From NCBI RefSeq assembly GCF_047511655.1, contig NC_133393.1:1803001-1867000 (forward strand): a stretch of DNA of 64,000 nucleotides. The letters are read 5' to 3'. The DNA comes from Castor canadensis (lineage: Eukaryota; Chordata; Mammalia; Rodentia; Castoridae). The notes beneath the pieces are model-generated. The model searched no databases. It had not been told where the DNA came from and worked only from the letters and a program-made list of their open reading frames with translations. Shown here one piece after another: positions 23,045-33,835 of the stretch (position 1 is the first letter of the stretch; each line of letters begins with the position of its first letter). A program made the position numbers and the translations under genes.

Positions 23045-24360
23045 TATGTTGAAAATATCATGAGGATCCAAAATGGAACCTGGAGCACAGACGCAGACAG
23101 CGAGAGCTCGGTGAATCAGGGACCTTGCTGAAATGATGGCAGAGGTGGAGCATCAGGGAGAGTTGAAACTTAGGCACCATGAACCCTGAGCCTGTAGAAG
23201 GCTTCTCCACACCACAATACACTGAGAGAACAGGCAGGCCGCCACCCTCATGCCACCAGCACTGCCACTGCAATCACCACCACCAGCCACCAACTGGCTC
23301 CAAGCGCATTTGGGAGACCTTCAGCAGACCAAACAGGTGAGTGTCAAGCGTCAGGCAGTATCCCTCAGCCACCCCTGGGATAAACCAGCACAACCCCCCC
23401 TGGACAGACTCAACATCTCCCCCACCCCCCCACCCCCACAAAAACAAAATGAACAATGAACAGAACTGAAAGCTAGCACACAGCGGAGGAGGCAGGGGTT
23501 GCTGAAAGTGCACCAGAGAAGGTGGGGAGGGGCAAGGAGCCAAACTCCTGCACCATCAGTAAACAAATGGCAGGAGGGCCACCAGCAGCAGGTGACAGGC
23601 CACTGCCTGAAGTAGGGAAGGAGTAAAGGTGGCAGACTACAGGGCTCAGACCCTGGGTGCCCACAAGTCAGATGGCTCTGCAGCACTGAGGAACAAACAG
23701 CGAACAGTCACAACACACTGACAGTGGCAGTGGGCTGATGGATCACTGACCTTGCCCTAGCCCCGGGAGAGGAGGGGTAAGGCAAAGACAAAGCCCCTAG
23801 TAAACAAGTACAGAGATAAGCCAACTCCAAAGCAGGACAACTAGTAGACTGCAGAGATGACACACCTCACTGCAGGAGAAGCTGACCAAGCAGCAGCTAT
23901 TGAAAGACAGAAGGAATAAAAAGAAAACACTAACCACAGGCCAACCACTCGGCAAGACCAAGACAGAGCTTCTGCTTAAATACCAACACCAGGACTGGAT
24001 ACTGGAGGCGTAACACCAGAACTCAAATTAAGACTGAAACTCTATTGATCCTGAACCTGGAGTTTTTGTTTGTTTGTTTGTTTCTTGTTTGTTTGCTCAT
24101 CTCTCCCCATTGATTTCTTTCGGTTTTTTGTTTGTTTTGTTTTGTTTTTTGTTTTGTTTGTTTTGGTTTGGTTTTGTTGTTTTTTATTTTATCACTGTGA
24201 ATTAGTTAATACTAAGTAACACCCAAACCATGGAGAAACAGCACACACACAATTAGCTAAAAACCCAATACACCCACAAAACAAAAATAACCAAGGGAAA
24301 GAAAACAGGCGGCTGAAACCACCAACTAGCTTATCAAGAACAGTTACACAATACCAACAG
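23045..24360 (+). promoter_or_regulatory. L1 5' UTR (internal promoter region)
   Basis: GC-rich, non-AT sequence immediately upstream of ORF1 where the L1 internal promoter resides. A G/T-rich block of GTTT and GTTTT repeats lies at 24064-24085 and 24120-24190, about 170 bases before the ORF1 start. The left border is estimated from the composition change. Confidence 0.6.
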
Positions 24361-24362
24361 GA

Positions 24363-25595
24363 ATGATGGGAAGAAGAAAAAGGGATGGAAACCATTCTCC
24401 CCCCAAAAATAATTTAATACAAGATGCAGAGGAAAATGAAGAAAATGGATACCCAGTTCTGGACTCCAAAAAAACAAAGATAAATGATGCCAAGGAACCC
24501 AATAATGGCCACAAGAACACCCATAAGAATAAATCCTGCAAATAATCACTGAGAATTTCATGGAGCTGTTACTAGACATGGTTAACCAAAATGTACAAGA
24601 GGTACTTGAGAAATTTTAAGACACCAAAAATAAAGAATACAAGAAGACACAGAAACAAATAAGTGAACTCACATGAGCCCTAAATAAACACCAAAGTGAA
24701 ACAGAGAACACTATAAAGAGGGAAATAAATGAATTAAAGATGAAAATAGACAATATTAAAGAGGAAGTGAACCAAGACATGGAAAATTACAGGAAAAAGA
24801 ATGAAACAGAAACACAAAACACAATGGAAAGCTACTCCAGCAGATGAGAACAAGCAGAAGACAGAATCTCAGAACTTGAAGATAAAATGGAAATTAAAGG
24901 AAAAACTGAAGAGCTAATAGTCAGACAACTCAAGACCTGTGAAAGGAATATGCAAGAACTCACTGACTCCATCAAAAGAACAAACCTGAAAATCATAGAC
25001 ATTGAAAAAGGAGAAGAGGTGCAAGCAAAAGGAATTTGTAATATATTCAACAAAATAATAACAGAAAATTTCCCAAACCTAGAGAAAACTATGCCCATTC
25101 AGGTACAGGAAGCCTCCAGAATACCAAACAGACCTGACCAAAATAGAACTACCCCGTGACATACCATTAAAACAGCAAACACAAGAGAATAGAGAAAGAA
25201 TACTGAAGGCTGTAAGACAGAAAAAACAAATAACATACAAAGGTAAACCCATCAAAATCACAGCAGACTTCTCAACAGAAACATTAAAAGCAAGAAGAGC
25301 ATGGGGTGAGATCTTCCAGGCACTGAATGAAAATAACTTCAACCCCAGGATACTCTGCCCAGCAAAACTGTCATTCAAAATAGATGGAGCAATAAAAGTC
25401 TTCCATGACAAGCAGAAACTAAAACAATATGTGACCACAAAGCCACCATTACAAAAGATTCTTCAAGGAATTCTGCACACAGAGAATGAAAGCAAACAAA
25501 CCATGAGAGGACAGGCAGCAACAAACTACAGGAAAAGCAAAAGCAAGAAAGTAGAGAGTAACACTGATTCAGCTGCACATAATCAAACTCCTAAT
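24363..25595 (+). pseudogene. L1 ORF1 (RNA-binding protein) remnant
   Basis: Starts with two ATG codons and a basic N-terminus (MMGRRKRDGNHSPPKN), but stops after 61 codons at 24543-24545. Further pieces continue in shifted frames: the coiled-coil region (about 24550-24840), a central RNA-recognition part (ICNIFNKIITENFPNLEK, 24887-25159) and the C-terminal part with the FQALNENNFNPR-type motif (about 25310-25440). In a working L1 this protein coats the transcript. Here several stops and frame breaks exclude a full product. Confidence 0.8.
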
Positions 25596-25611
25596 CAACA
25601 AAGACAACTAC

Positions 25612-28600
25612 ATGACAGGAATCACCACATACCTATCAATACTAACACTGAATGTTAATGGACTTAATTCCCCCATCAAAAGACACCAATTGGCAAACTG
25701 GATTAAAAAGGAAGATCCAACAATCTGCTGCCTACAGGAGACCCATCTCATCAACAGAAATAAGCACTGGTTGAAAGTGAAAGGCTGGAAGAAGATTAAC
25801 CAAGACAACGGCCCCCAAAAACAGGCAGGAAGAGCAATACCTATCTCTGACAAAGTAGACTTCAAACTTACATTGATCAAACAAGATAAAGAAGGATACT
25901 CCATACTAATAAAAGGGGAAATACATCAAAAGGAAATAACAATTATCAACCTATATGCACCCAAAATCAATGCACTCAATTTCATCAAACACACTCTGAA
26001 GGACCTAAAAACATATATAAATTAAACACAGTGGTCATGGGAGACTTTAACACCCACCTAACACCAATAGATAGGGCATCCAAACAAAAAATCAATAAAG
26101 AAATTCTAGACCTTAATCACACCATAGATTAAATGGACCTACTTGATGTCTACAGAACATTTCATCCAACTTCTGCACAACACACACTATTCTCAGCAGC
26201 CCACAGAACCTTCTCCAAAATTGATCACATCTTAGGGCACAAAGCAAGCCTCAGCAAATATAAGAAAATAGAAATAATACCAAATAATACCATACATTCT
26301 ATCTGACCACAATGCATTAAAACTAGACCTCAACAGAAAAATAACAGTAAAAAACATGCTAACAGCTGGAAGCTGAACAACACATTGCTCAATGATCAAT
26401 GGGTCATTGATGAAATAATGAGGAAATTGAAAGGTTCCTGGAAGTTAATGAAAATGAAATCATGACCTACTGGAACCTACAGGACACAGCAAAGGCAGTC
26501 CTCAGAGGAAAGTCTGTAGCCATGAGTGCATATATTAAAAGGACAGAAAGATCTCAAATCAATGACCTAATGCTACATCTCAAACTCCTAGAAAAACAAG
26601 GACAAGGAAATCCCAAAACAACCAGAAGGAAAAAAATAATGAAAATAAGGGCTGAAATCAATGAAATAGAAACAAACAAAAAAAATCATACGAAGAATCA
26701 ATGAAACAAAAAGCTGAGTCTTTGAAAAAATAAACAAATTGACAGACCCCTGGCAAACCTGACTAAAATGAGGAGAGAAAAAACCCAAATCAGTAAAATC
26801 AGAAATGCAAAAGGGGAGATAACAACAAATACCATGGAAGTCCAGGAAATCATCAGAGACTACTTTGAGAACCTATATTCTAATACATTTGAAAATCTTG
26901 AAGAAATGGATAGATTTCTAGATACTTATGACCATCCTAAATTGAACCAAGAGGTCATTCACAACCTGAACAGAGCTTTTTCAAAATTTTTTTATTATAT
27001 TCATATGTGCATACAATGTTTGGGTCATTTCTCCCCCCTTCCCCCGCCCCCTCCCTTCCCCTCCCCACCTGAATAGATCTATAACACAAAATGAAATTGA
27101 AGCAGCAATCAAGAGTCTCCCAAAAGAGAAAAGTCCAGGACCTGATGGATTCTCTGCTGAATTCTATCAGACATTTAAAGAAGAACTGATACCAACCCTC
27201 CTTAAACTGTTCCACGAAATAGAAAGGGAAGGAACACTGCCTAACTGCCTTATGAGGCCAAAATTATTCTCATCCCAAAACCAGACAAAGACACCTCCAA
27301 AAAGGAGAACTACAGGCCAATTTCCTTAATGAACATCTATGCAAAAATCCTCAACAAAATAATGGCAAACCAAATTCAACAACACATCAAAAAGATTATT
27401 CACCAGGACCAAGTAGGCTTCATCCCAGGGATGCAGGGGTGGTTCAACATACGAAAATCAATAAACGTAATAAACCACATTAACAGAAGCAAAGACAAAA
27501 ACCACTTGATCATCTCAATACATGCAGAAAAAGCCTTTGATAAGATCCAACATCATTTCATGATAAAAGCTCTAAGAAAACTAGGAATAGAAGGAAAGTT
27601 CCTCAACATTATAAAAGCTATATATGACAAACCTACAGCCAGCATTATACTTAATGGAGAAAAACTGAAACCATTCCCTCTAAAATCAAGAACCAGACAA
27701 GGATGCCCACTATCTCCACTCCTATTCAACATAGTACTGGAATTCCTAGCCAGAGCAATTAGGCAAGAAGAAGGAATAAAAGGAATACAAATAGGTAAAG
27801 AAACTGTCAAAATATCCCTATTTGCAGATGATATGATCCTATACCTTAAAGACCCAAAAAGCTCTACCTCAAAACTCCTAGACACCATAAACAGTTACAG
27901 CAAGTGGCAGGATACGAAATCAACTTACAACAATCATTAGCTTTTCTATACGCTAACAATGAGCAAACTGAGAAAGAATGTATGGAAACAATTCCATTAT
28001 AATAGCCACAAAAAAAATCAAATACCTAGAAGTAAACTTAACAAAGGACGTGAATGACCTCTACAAGGAGAATTACAAACTCCTGAAGAAAGAGTTCGAG
28101 GAAGACTACAGAAGGTGGAGAGATCTCCCGTGCTCATGGATTGGTAGAATCAACATAGTAAAAATGGCTATACTACCCAAAGCAATCTACATGTTTAATG
28201 CAATTCCCATCAAAATCCCTATGACTTGCATCACAGAGATTGAAAAATCTACCCTTAAGTTCATTTGGAAACACAAAAGACTGCAATAGCCAAGGCCATA
28301 CTCAGCAAAAAGACCAATACTGGAGGTATCAAAATACCTGACTTCAAACTACATTACAAAGCAATAGCAATAAAAACAGCATGGTACTGGCACAAAAACA
28401 GACATGAAGACCAGTGGAACATAATAGAGGACCCAGATATGAATCAACACAGCTATGCCCACCTTATTTTTGACAAAGGTGCCAAAAATATACGATCTAG
28501 AAAAGACAGCCTCTTCAACAAATGTTGCTGGGAAAAGTGGTTACCTGTCTGCAAAAAACTGGAACTAGATCCATGTTTATCACCCTGTACTAGTGTCAAC

Positions 28601-29498
28601 TCAAAATGGATCAAGGACCTTATTATCAGACCTAAAACTCTGAAGTTAGTACAGAAAAGAGCAGGAAACACTCTGGAAGTAATAGGTAAGGACTTCCTCA
28701 ATAAAACCCCAGCAGCTCAGCAACTAAGAGAAAGGATGGACAAATGGGACGTCATAAAACTAAAAAGCTTCTGCACAACAAAAGAAATGGTCTCTAAACT
28801 GAAGAGACCACCCACAGAGTGGGAGAAAATATTTGCCAGCTACACATCAGACATATCAGAATATGCAGGGAACTTAAAAACTAAACTAAACTCTCCTAAA
28901 ATCAATGAACCAATAAAGAAATGGGCAATTGAACTAGACAGAACTTTCTCAAAGGAAGAAGTCAAAATGGCCAAAACACACATGAAAAAATGCTCACCAT
29001 CCCTGGCCATAAGGGAAATGCAAATCAAAACCACACTAAGATTCCACCTCACCCCTGTTAGAATAGCCATCATCAAAAACAGCACTAGCAACAGGTGTTG
29101 GTGAGAATTTGGGAAAAAGGAACCCTCATACATTGCTGGTGGGAATGCAAGCTGGTGCAACCACTCTGGAAAAAAATTTGGAAGCTTCTTAAACATCTAA
29201 ATATAGATCTGCCATATGATCCAGCAATCCCACTCTTGGGGATTTACCCAAAGGATGTGACACAGTTTACTCCAGAGGCACCTGCACACCCATGTTTATT
29301 GTACTATTCACAATAGCCAAGTTGTGGAAACAGCCAAGATGCCCCAGCACTGACGAATGGATTAAGAAAATGTGGTATCTATACACAATGGAATTTTATG
29401 CAGCCATGAAGAAGAACGAAATCTTATCATTCGCAAGTAAATGGATGGAACTGGAGAACATCATTCTGAGTGAGGTCAGCCAAAAAGAATTAACCTAG
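25612..29498 (+). pseudogene. L1 ORF2 (endonuclease/reverse transcriptase) remnant
   Basis: The endonuclease starts at MTGITTYLSILTLNVNGLNS and keeps the LQETHL motif, but ends at a stop at 26023-26025. Later fragments include the reverse transcriptase part (27329-27940) with FADDM at 27821-27835 and the [12 protein letters not shown] motif. The first catalytic Asp of motif A is replaced by His (27521-27523, '[11 protein letters not shown]'). The C-terminal domain follows at 27978-29104, and the last piece, WMELENIILSEVSQ, ends at 29498. At least six frame breaks plus an antisense insertion make it non-functional. Confidence 0.85.
26978..27066 (-). mobile_element. Antisense L1 3'-tail insertion inside L1 ORF2
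   Basis: The 89-bp block reads as the reverse complement of the L1 3' end seen at 29690-29760: T-run, 'ttattatattcatatgtgca', 'gggtcatttctcccccc', then a C-rich tract. It is bounded by 'acctgaacagagct' (26964-26977) and 'acctgaatagatct' (27067-27080), a 14-bp near-duplication of ORF2 sequence. The duplication and the T-run fit target-primed insertion of a very short L1 tail. Confidence 0.8.
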
Positions 29499-29767
29499 AA
29501 GGTAACACCTACGCACAGGAAATCAATGTGAGTCAATGCCCTGTATAGCTATCCTTATCTCAACCAGCAAAAACCCTTGTTCCTTCCTATTATGGCTTAT
29601 ACTCTCTCTACAACAAAATTAGAAATAAGGGCAAAATAGTTTCTGCTGGGTATTGAGGGGGTGGGGGGAGAGGGAGGGGGTGGAGTGGGTGGTAAGGGAG
29701 GGGGTGGGGGCAGGGGGGAGAAATGACCCAGCCTTGTATGCACATATGAATAATAAAAGAAAAAAAG
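29499..29767 (+). other. L1 3' UTR with G-rich tract
   Basis: Non-coding tail of the L1, almost the same as 39000-39260. The purine tract has many GGGG/GGGAGGGGG runs that could form a G-quadruplex, a known trait of mammalian L1 3' UTRs. Compared with the copy at 38868, sequence between 'gtcagcc' and 'aaaaagaatta' is missing, implying a small internal deletion. Confidence 0.7.
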
Positions 29768-29774
29768 AAACCCA

Positions 29775-30112
29775 AAACATGAAAACATTTGATGTCCCCA
29801 CTCCAGAGGAACTAATACAGAAACCTTAAAGGCACAGAGGTCAAGAGAAGGGGATCAGGAACTAGTGAAAAGGTCAGTTAGAGATGAATCAACTTGGGTT
29901 GTAACACATGTGTACATGGAAGCAATGCTAGGAATCTCTCTGTATAGCTGTCCTTATCTCAACTAGCAAAAACGCTTTGTCTTTCTTATTATGCTTATGT
30001 CTTCTCTTCAACAAAGTTAGAGATAAGGGCAGAGCAGGTTCTGCCTGGAAAGTGGGTGGGGGGAATGGCCCAAACAATGTACGCACATGTGATAAATGAA
30101 TTTAAAAAAAGG
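29775..30112 (+). mobile_element. Second, divergent L1 3' UTR tail in tandem
   Basis: Shares blocks with the other L1 tails ('atagctgtccttatctcaac', 'aacaaagttagagataaggg'). It differs throughout and has only a short G-rich part before an A-rich end ('ataaatgaatttaaaaaaag'). It is therefore a 5'-truncated tail of a different, probably older L1 subfamily directly abutting the young L1. Confidence 0.7.
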
Positions 30113-30119
30113 AAAATAT

Positions 30120-30770
30120 CATGACACTCTGCCACTAATTAAATCCCATGTGTCTCTTAAGAACAAGAACATTCTCTTGCATAAACACAGCACCATTATC
30201 ACACCCAAGAAATTTAATGTTGATACATTATCTAATATAGATCCATGTTCAAATTTTCCTGATTGTCTACACAGACATCTTTTCTAGCTGTGTTTTTAAA
30301 AGCCAAGATCTAATCAGGGATTACACACTCCATTGAGTTTTTATGTCTCTTTAGTCCTCTGTAACTCAGACAGTGGCTTGCTTTTCTGTTTGTTTGTATT
30401 TTATGACATTGACAATTCTGAGGAGTCCAGATGAACGTGCTCAGAAGATATCCTAAAATCTGGATTCGTCTGAATGTCCTTACCGCTTTCTGATATTCGG
30501 GATGCCATATGTAATCTGTTCTTGCCATTTTTTGATGGTCACATTTTCTCAGCCAAGGTTGTTCCTATCACTCTGACAGCATTGTTTTACTTTTCTATTA
30601 CAAGATGGCTCAAGTTCATGCCACAAGAGACCTCGAATCATCCCACACTGCAGAGAGTCTGGCTCCTTTCCGTGGGAGTGGGATTTAGAAAACGATATCA
30701 CCTTGCTTACAAGGTATCACAGCTTCATGGCCCCTTCAGTGAAGAGAGCTGGGAAAGAGAATCTGTTTAA
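30120..30770. repeat. Old interspersed repeat, unassigned
   Basis: 'gattgtctacacagacatct', 'tcagggattacacactccat' and 'tttatgacattgacaattct' follow a repeat consensus common in mammals, probably an old L1-type element. I cannot name it. No coding content. Confidence 0.4.
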
Positions 30771-30962
30771 GTCATGGGGTTCACTAGACAGATGACCCAC
30801 GAGGAATTTATTGTGATACATGCTGTGCAATGCATGCTGTGATAGGACCTCTGCTATCTCTTTTTCTACATTGTTACCACCTTTCAATCCAACATCAAGA
30901 ATGAACTTGTAAACATTTATTCAGTTGTTTTTGAAGGAAATATCTATGGTCTAAGTAGAGCA

Positions 30963-31142
30963 GAGGTTCCCGGAATGCTGTCCTAGGACCGTCATCAAGA
31001 TCACCTGGGAATTCGTTGGACTGGTGGACCCTCCCATCCCACCCCAGGCCTTCTGAATCAGAAACTACAGACTGAAGCCAATCTGTGCTTGAACAAACCC
31101 TCCAGGTGAATCTGATTCACATTCAAGTTTGAGGACCACTAG
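30963..31142 (-). repeat. MER5-like DNA transposon remnant (hAT-Charlie)
   Basis: 'catcaagatcacctgggaat', 'ccaggccttctgaatcagaa' and the closing 'agtttgaggaccact' match the MER5A/B non-autonomous hAT family. The strand is uncertain. Confidence 0.6.
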
Positions 31143-33715
31143 TTTCATTTATTTTGGCTTCTTTCATTATTCAATTCCAGGTTGAACTTCTGGTCCATGT
31201 CTTGCTGTGTTTTGATGGATGCTGTTCACAGAAATAGCCTTTTCCTGCCTCAGAAACCAGATGGCCATCTGTATTCTTGACTGACCAGGATTTTTTTTAA
31301 TATCTCTTCAATGTCTTCATGGTTTCATACACTGTGTGCCTCACCTTTCTAAAGCAGATTTCCAAATGCTACAATTCTCACCTTTCTTTTTGTTAGTGAG
31401 CAAACAAGCAGCCTAGGTTTCACCAACTAAATGCACCCAAATAAAAACTTGGGGGGAAGGAGCAGCATGAAGTGATGACCACAAATGGGTAGGTTGATCT
31501 TGGGGCTACAGCAGAGGTAGACAGGCCCTGTTTATGTACAGCACCGGCTGCCATGATGCTGGGGGTTACCAAAAAAGTCTCAACACATGGTGAGGTGTAA
31601 TTCTGGGTTCCACTGCTCTTGACTGGGTAGAACCAAGCCTGGTTCTTAGCCCTTGATATTATATCCTATTAATGGTAGAAGCTTTAGAAAAAATAAACAT
31701 TAACCAAAAATCCCAAAAACCAGGAGTAGTGAGAATTATTGAATTGTATATTAGAACATTCCCCCTTTGCTAAAAAATAGAGGTTTCATTTCTTTTTCAG
31801 TCCATATTCATTTTATCATATGTATAAATGAATATCTTAGTTTTATTTTTAAATACTTTAAAATTTAAATTTAAAAAACTGATGAAGTAATACAATTTGC
31901 CATATACACCAAAAACAAAAATTATGGGTGCTTCAACTTAGCTGCTTAAAACCTTTGACAAACATTAGCAACTCTAAGCTGTAAGGGTTCTGAACTCTTT
32001 AAGATTCTCAGGTGAATCTTAAAAAATGATTAAAAATTAAGAGTATGATATATCAATATTAATTTAATTTAAATTTTTCATAGTCAGATAATTTTAACAG
32101 AAAATCATTTCCAATTTTGCACATTACCTCTGCTTTGCACAGGAGATTTCTCTTTCTCTCCTGTGCTCAGTCCCAGCTCCCCGTCCACACCGGCCCACAA
32201 ACTTTTCATCTACCCCAATTCCAATGTCCACTGTTTGGTTTCTGAGTTACTTTTTAACCTCTGAATATTTCTTGCAGAAATACTGCAAGTTCGAAGATGC
32301 CTTCAAATGGATACTTGCTGTATTTTATTAGTGGAGAGTCTTTCGTGATGCTTGGTTTTCCCTTTGGGAAGTCCAAGCCCTAACTTCTACATTTGTGCAC
32401 CGAAGTGTGGGTGTGCCATGACGAAATTAGCCATTTTCCTACTGACACACAGAGAGGTTGCTTTCATATTTTAGCATTAAGAGGGATGCCTCAATCAGCA
32501 TTCCTGAAAATACGTTTTTGTGCCTCCATGAAAATCTATTGTGTAAATTTCTAGAAGTAGTTTGCTGTTTCAAAGGGTAAATCCACTTTTTGATTGTTCA
32601 CGAGAGTTGTATACATTTGCCTTTCCGTGTTAGATGAGATTTCTGAGTTTCCATAGCCTTAGCAATATTAAATCTTACCAGTCTTCCATAGGTGCTTCTG
32701 TTTCCTCTTTCATTTCTGAATTGCTGTTGATTTGTGATAACCTGCATTTTTTATTACATCGTGTATAGTTTGTTCTCTTTGTGCTTTGAACAAGTAGTTT
32801 ATTGTTCAGACATTAGTTCTTTTCTATAATCTGATTTAAATATTTTCTTACAGTCTGTTTTGTCGTCAGATTTTATTTATAACAAACAACCTTTTCCATA
32901 TGGAAGTCACAAATTTCTTTCCATCTGACCTTTTACCTTTCTTTTGATCCCCCAATGTCATGGAAACAGTGCACTATATTTTCTTTCAATCCTTTCTTTT
33001 TTTTAACAGCTCACCCAGAAATTCTTTTTGTGTGAGAAAAGACATATAACAGAGGGATTTTTTTTTTTAATGAGTAGCTGATTTTCTCTACATTTAAGTA
33101 CTGCTCGTTTCCCTTACTGACTCAAAATCTTCTTTGTATTCATGTGTGTGTATGTGTGACATGGAATTTTTTTACTATTCCTTTAATCTGTTTGCTTTTT
33201 CCTAAGCAATGTTATGCTATTTTGATTTTTGTCACTTTGTAATATATTTTGATATCTTGTGAGTACAAGTTTTGATGGGTGGCGTGAGACCCCAATCAGA
33301 AGTCTGCTTTCAAAATTCTCTTGCCTAGCACTGTGCACGTCAATACAAATTTTAGAATCACTATTTTGTCAAAATCCTCCAAGAGAAATTTTATTTTCTT
33401 ACTTTCTGAACCGATACATACTTTCCTTAAGCAAATTGAGTGCTTAAAGGATCCTTTATGATTCAATTAGAGTCCTAAAAATTGAGTGCTAGGGATGAAA
33501 TAAAAAGTAATAACAACAACAACAAAAACCCACTACCATCACTCTCCTTTCAAATGCTCAATAAACGTATCTCACTTCTTCCTCTTAACAACCTGGCTAG
33601 AGGGTGTCTTGCTAAACTCCTTTTAACAGTGCAGAAAGTGAAGTTTAAGGAGCTTTATCAACTGGGATTATCACTGACTCTCAATCTAACACAACCTCTT
33701 TTCTGTCTATGACCT
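31143..33715. other. AT-rich intergenic DNA
   Basis: No gene recognised. The T-rich stretch 32500-33450 has the feel of an antisense decayed LINE, but I could not match it to a specific consensus. Confidence 0.35.
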
Positions 33716-33719
33716 CAAA

Positions 33720-33835
33720 CTGTGCCTGGGAAGTTGGAAATGCAAACTCCTGGGCCCACCCAGGCCTAGGAAATCAGGAGAGAACCCAGCGATTGCCTGG
33801 GAGTGCTGTCCCAGTGTTCTGATTCAGGTAAACTT
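33720..33835. repeat. MER5-like fragment
   Basis: 'ggaaatgcaaactcctgggc', 'caggcctaggaaatcaggag' and 'gttctgattcaggtaaactt' resemble part of the MER5 family. Partial and diverged. Confidence 0.4.

Larger units (their letters stand above)
23045..29767 (+). mobile_element. Near-full-length, inactive L1 (LINE-1)
   Basis: A GC-richer 5' UTR (about 23045-24360) is followed by ORF1 remnants (24363 to about 25595), ORF2 remnants (25612-29498) and a 3' UTR with a G-rich purine tract (29650-29725), ending in an A-rich tail at about 29752-29767. Total length is about 6.7 kb, normal for a complete L1. Both reading frames are broken many times, so it cannot move by itself. It carries an 89-bp antisense insertion at 26978-27066. 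No matching flanking duplication was found by eye. Confidence 0.9.

Noticed and set aside
23274..23686. Reverse frames of 89-111 codons near 23.5 kb
   Set aside because: They lie antisense in the L1 5' UTR and are not genes.
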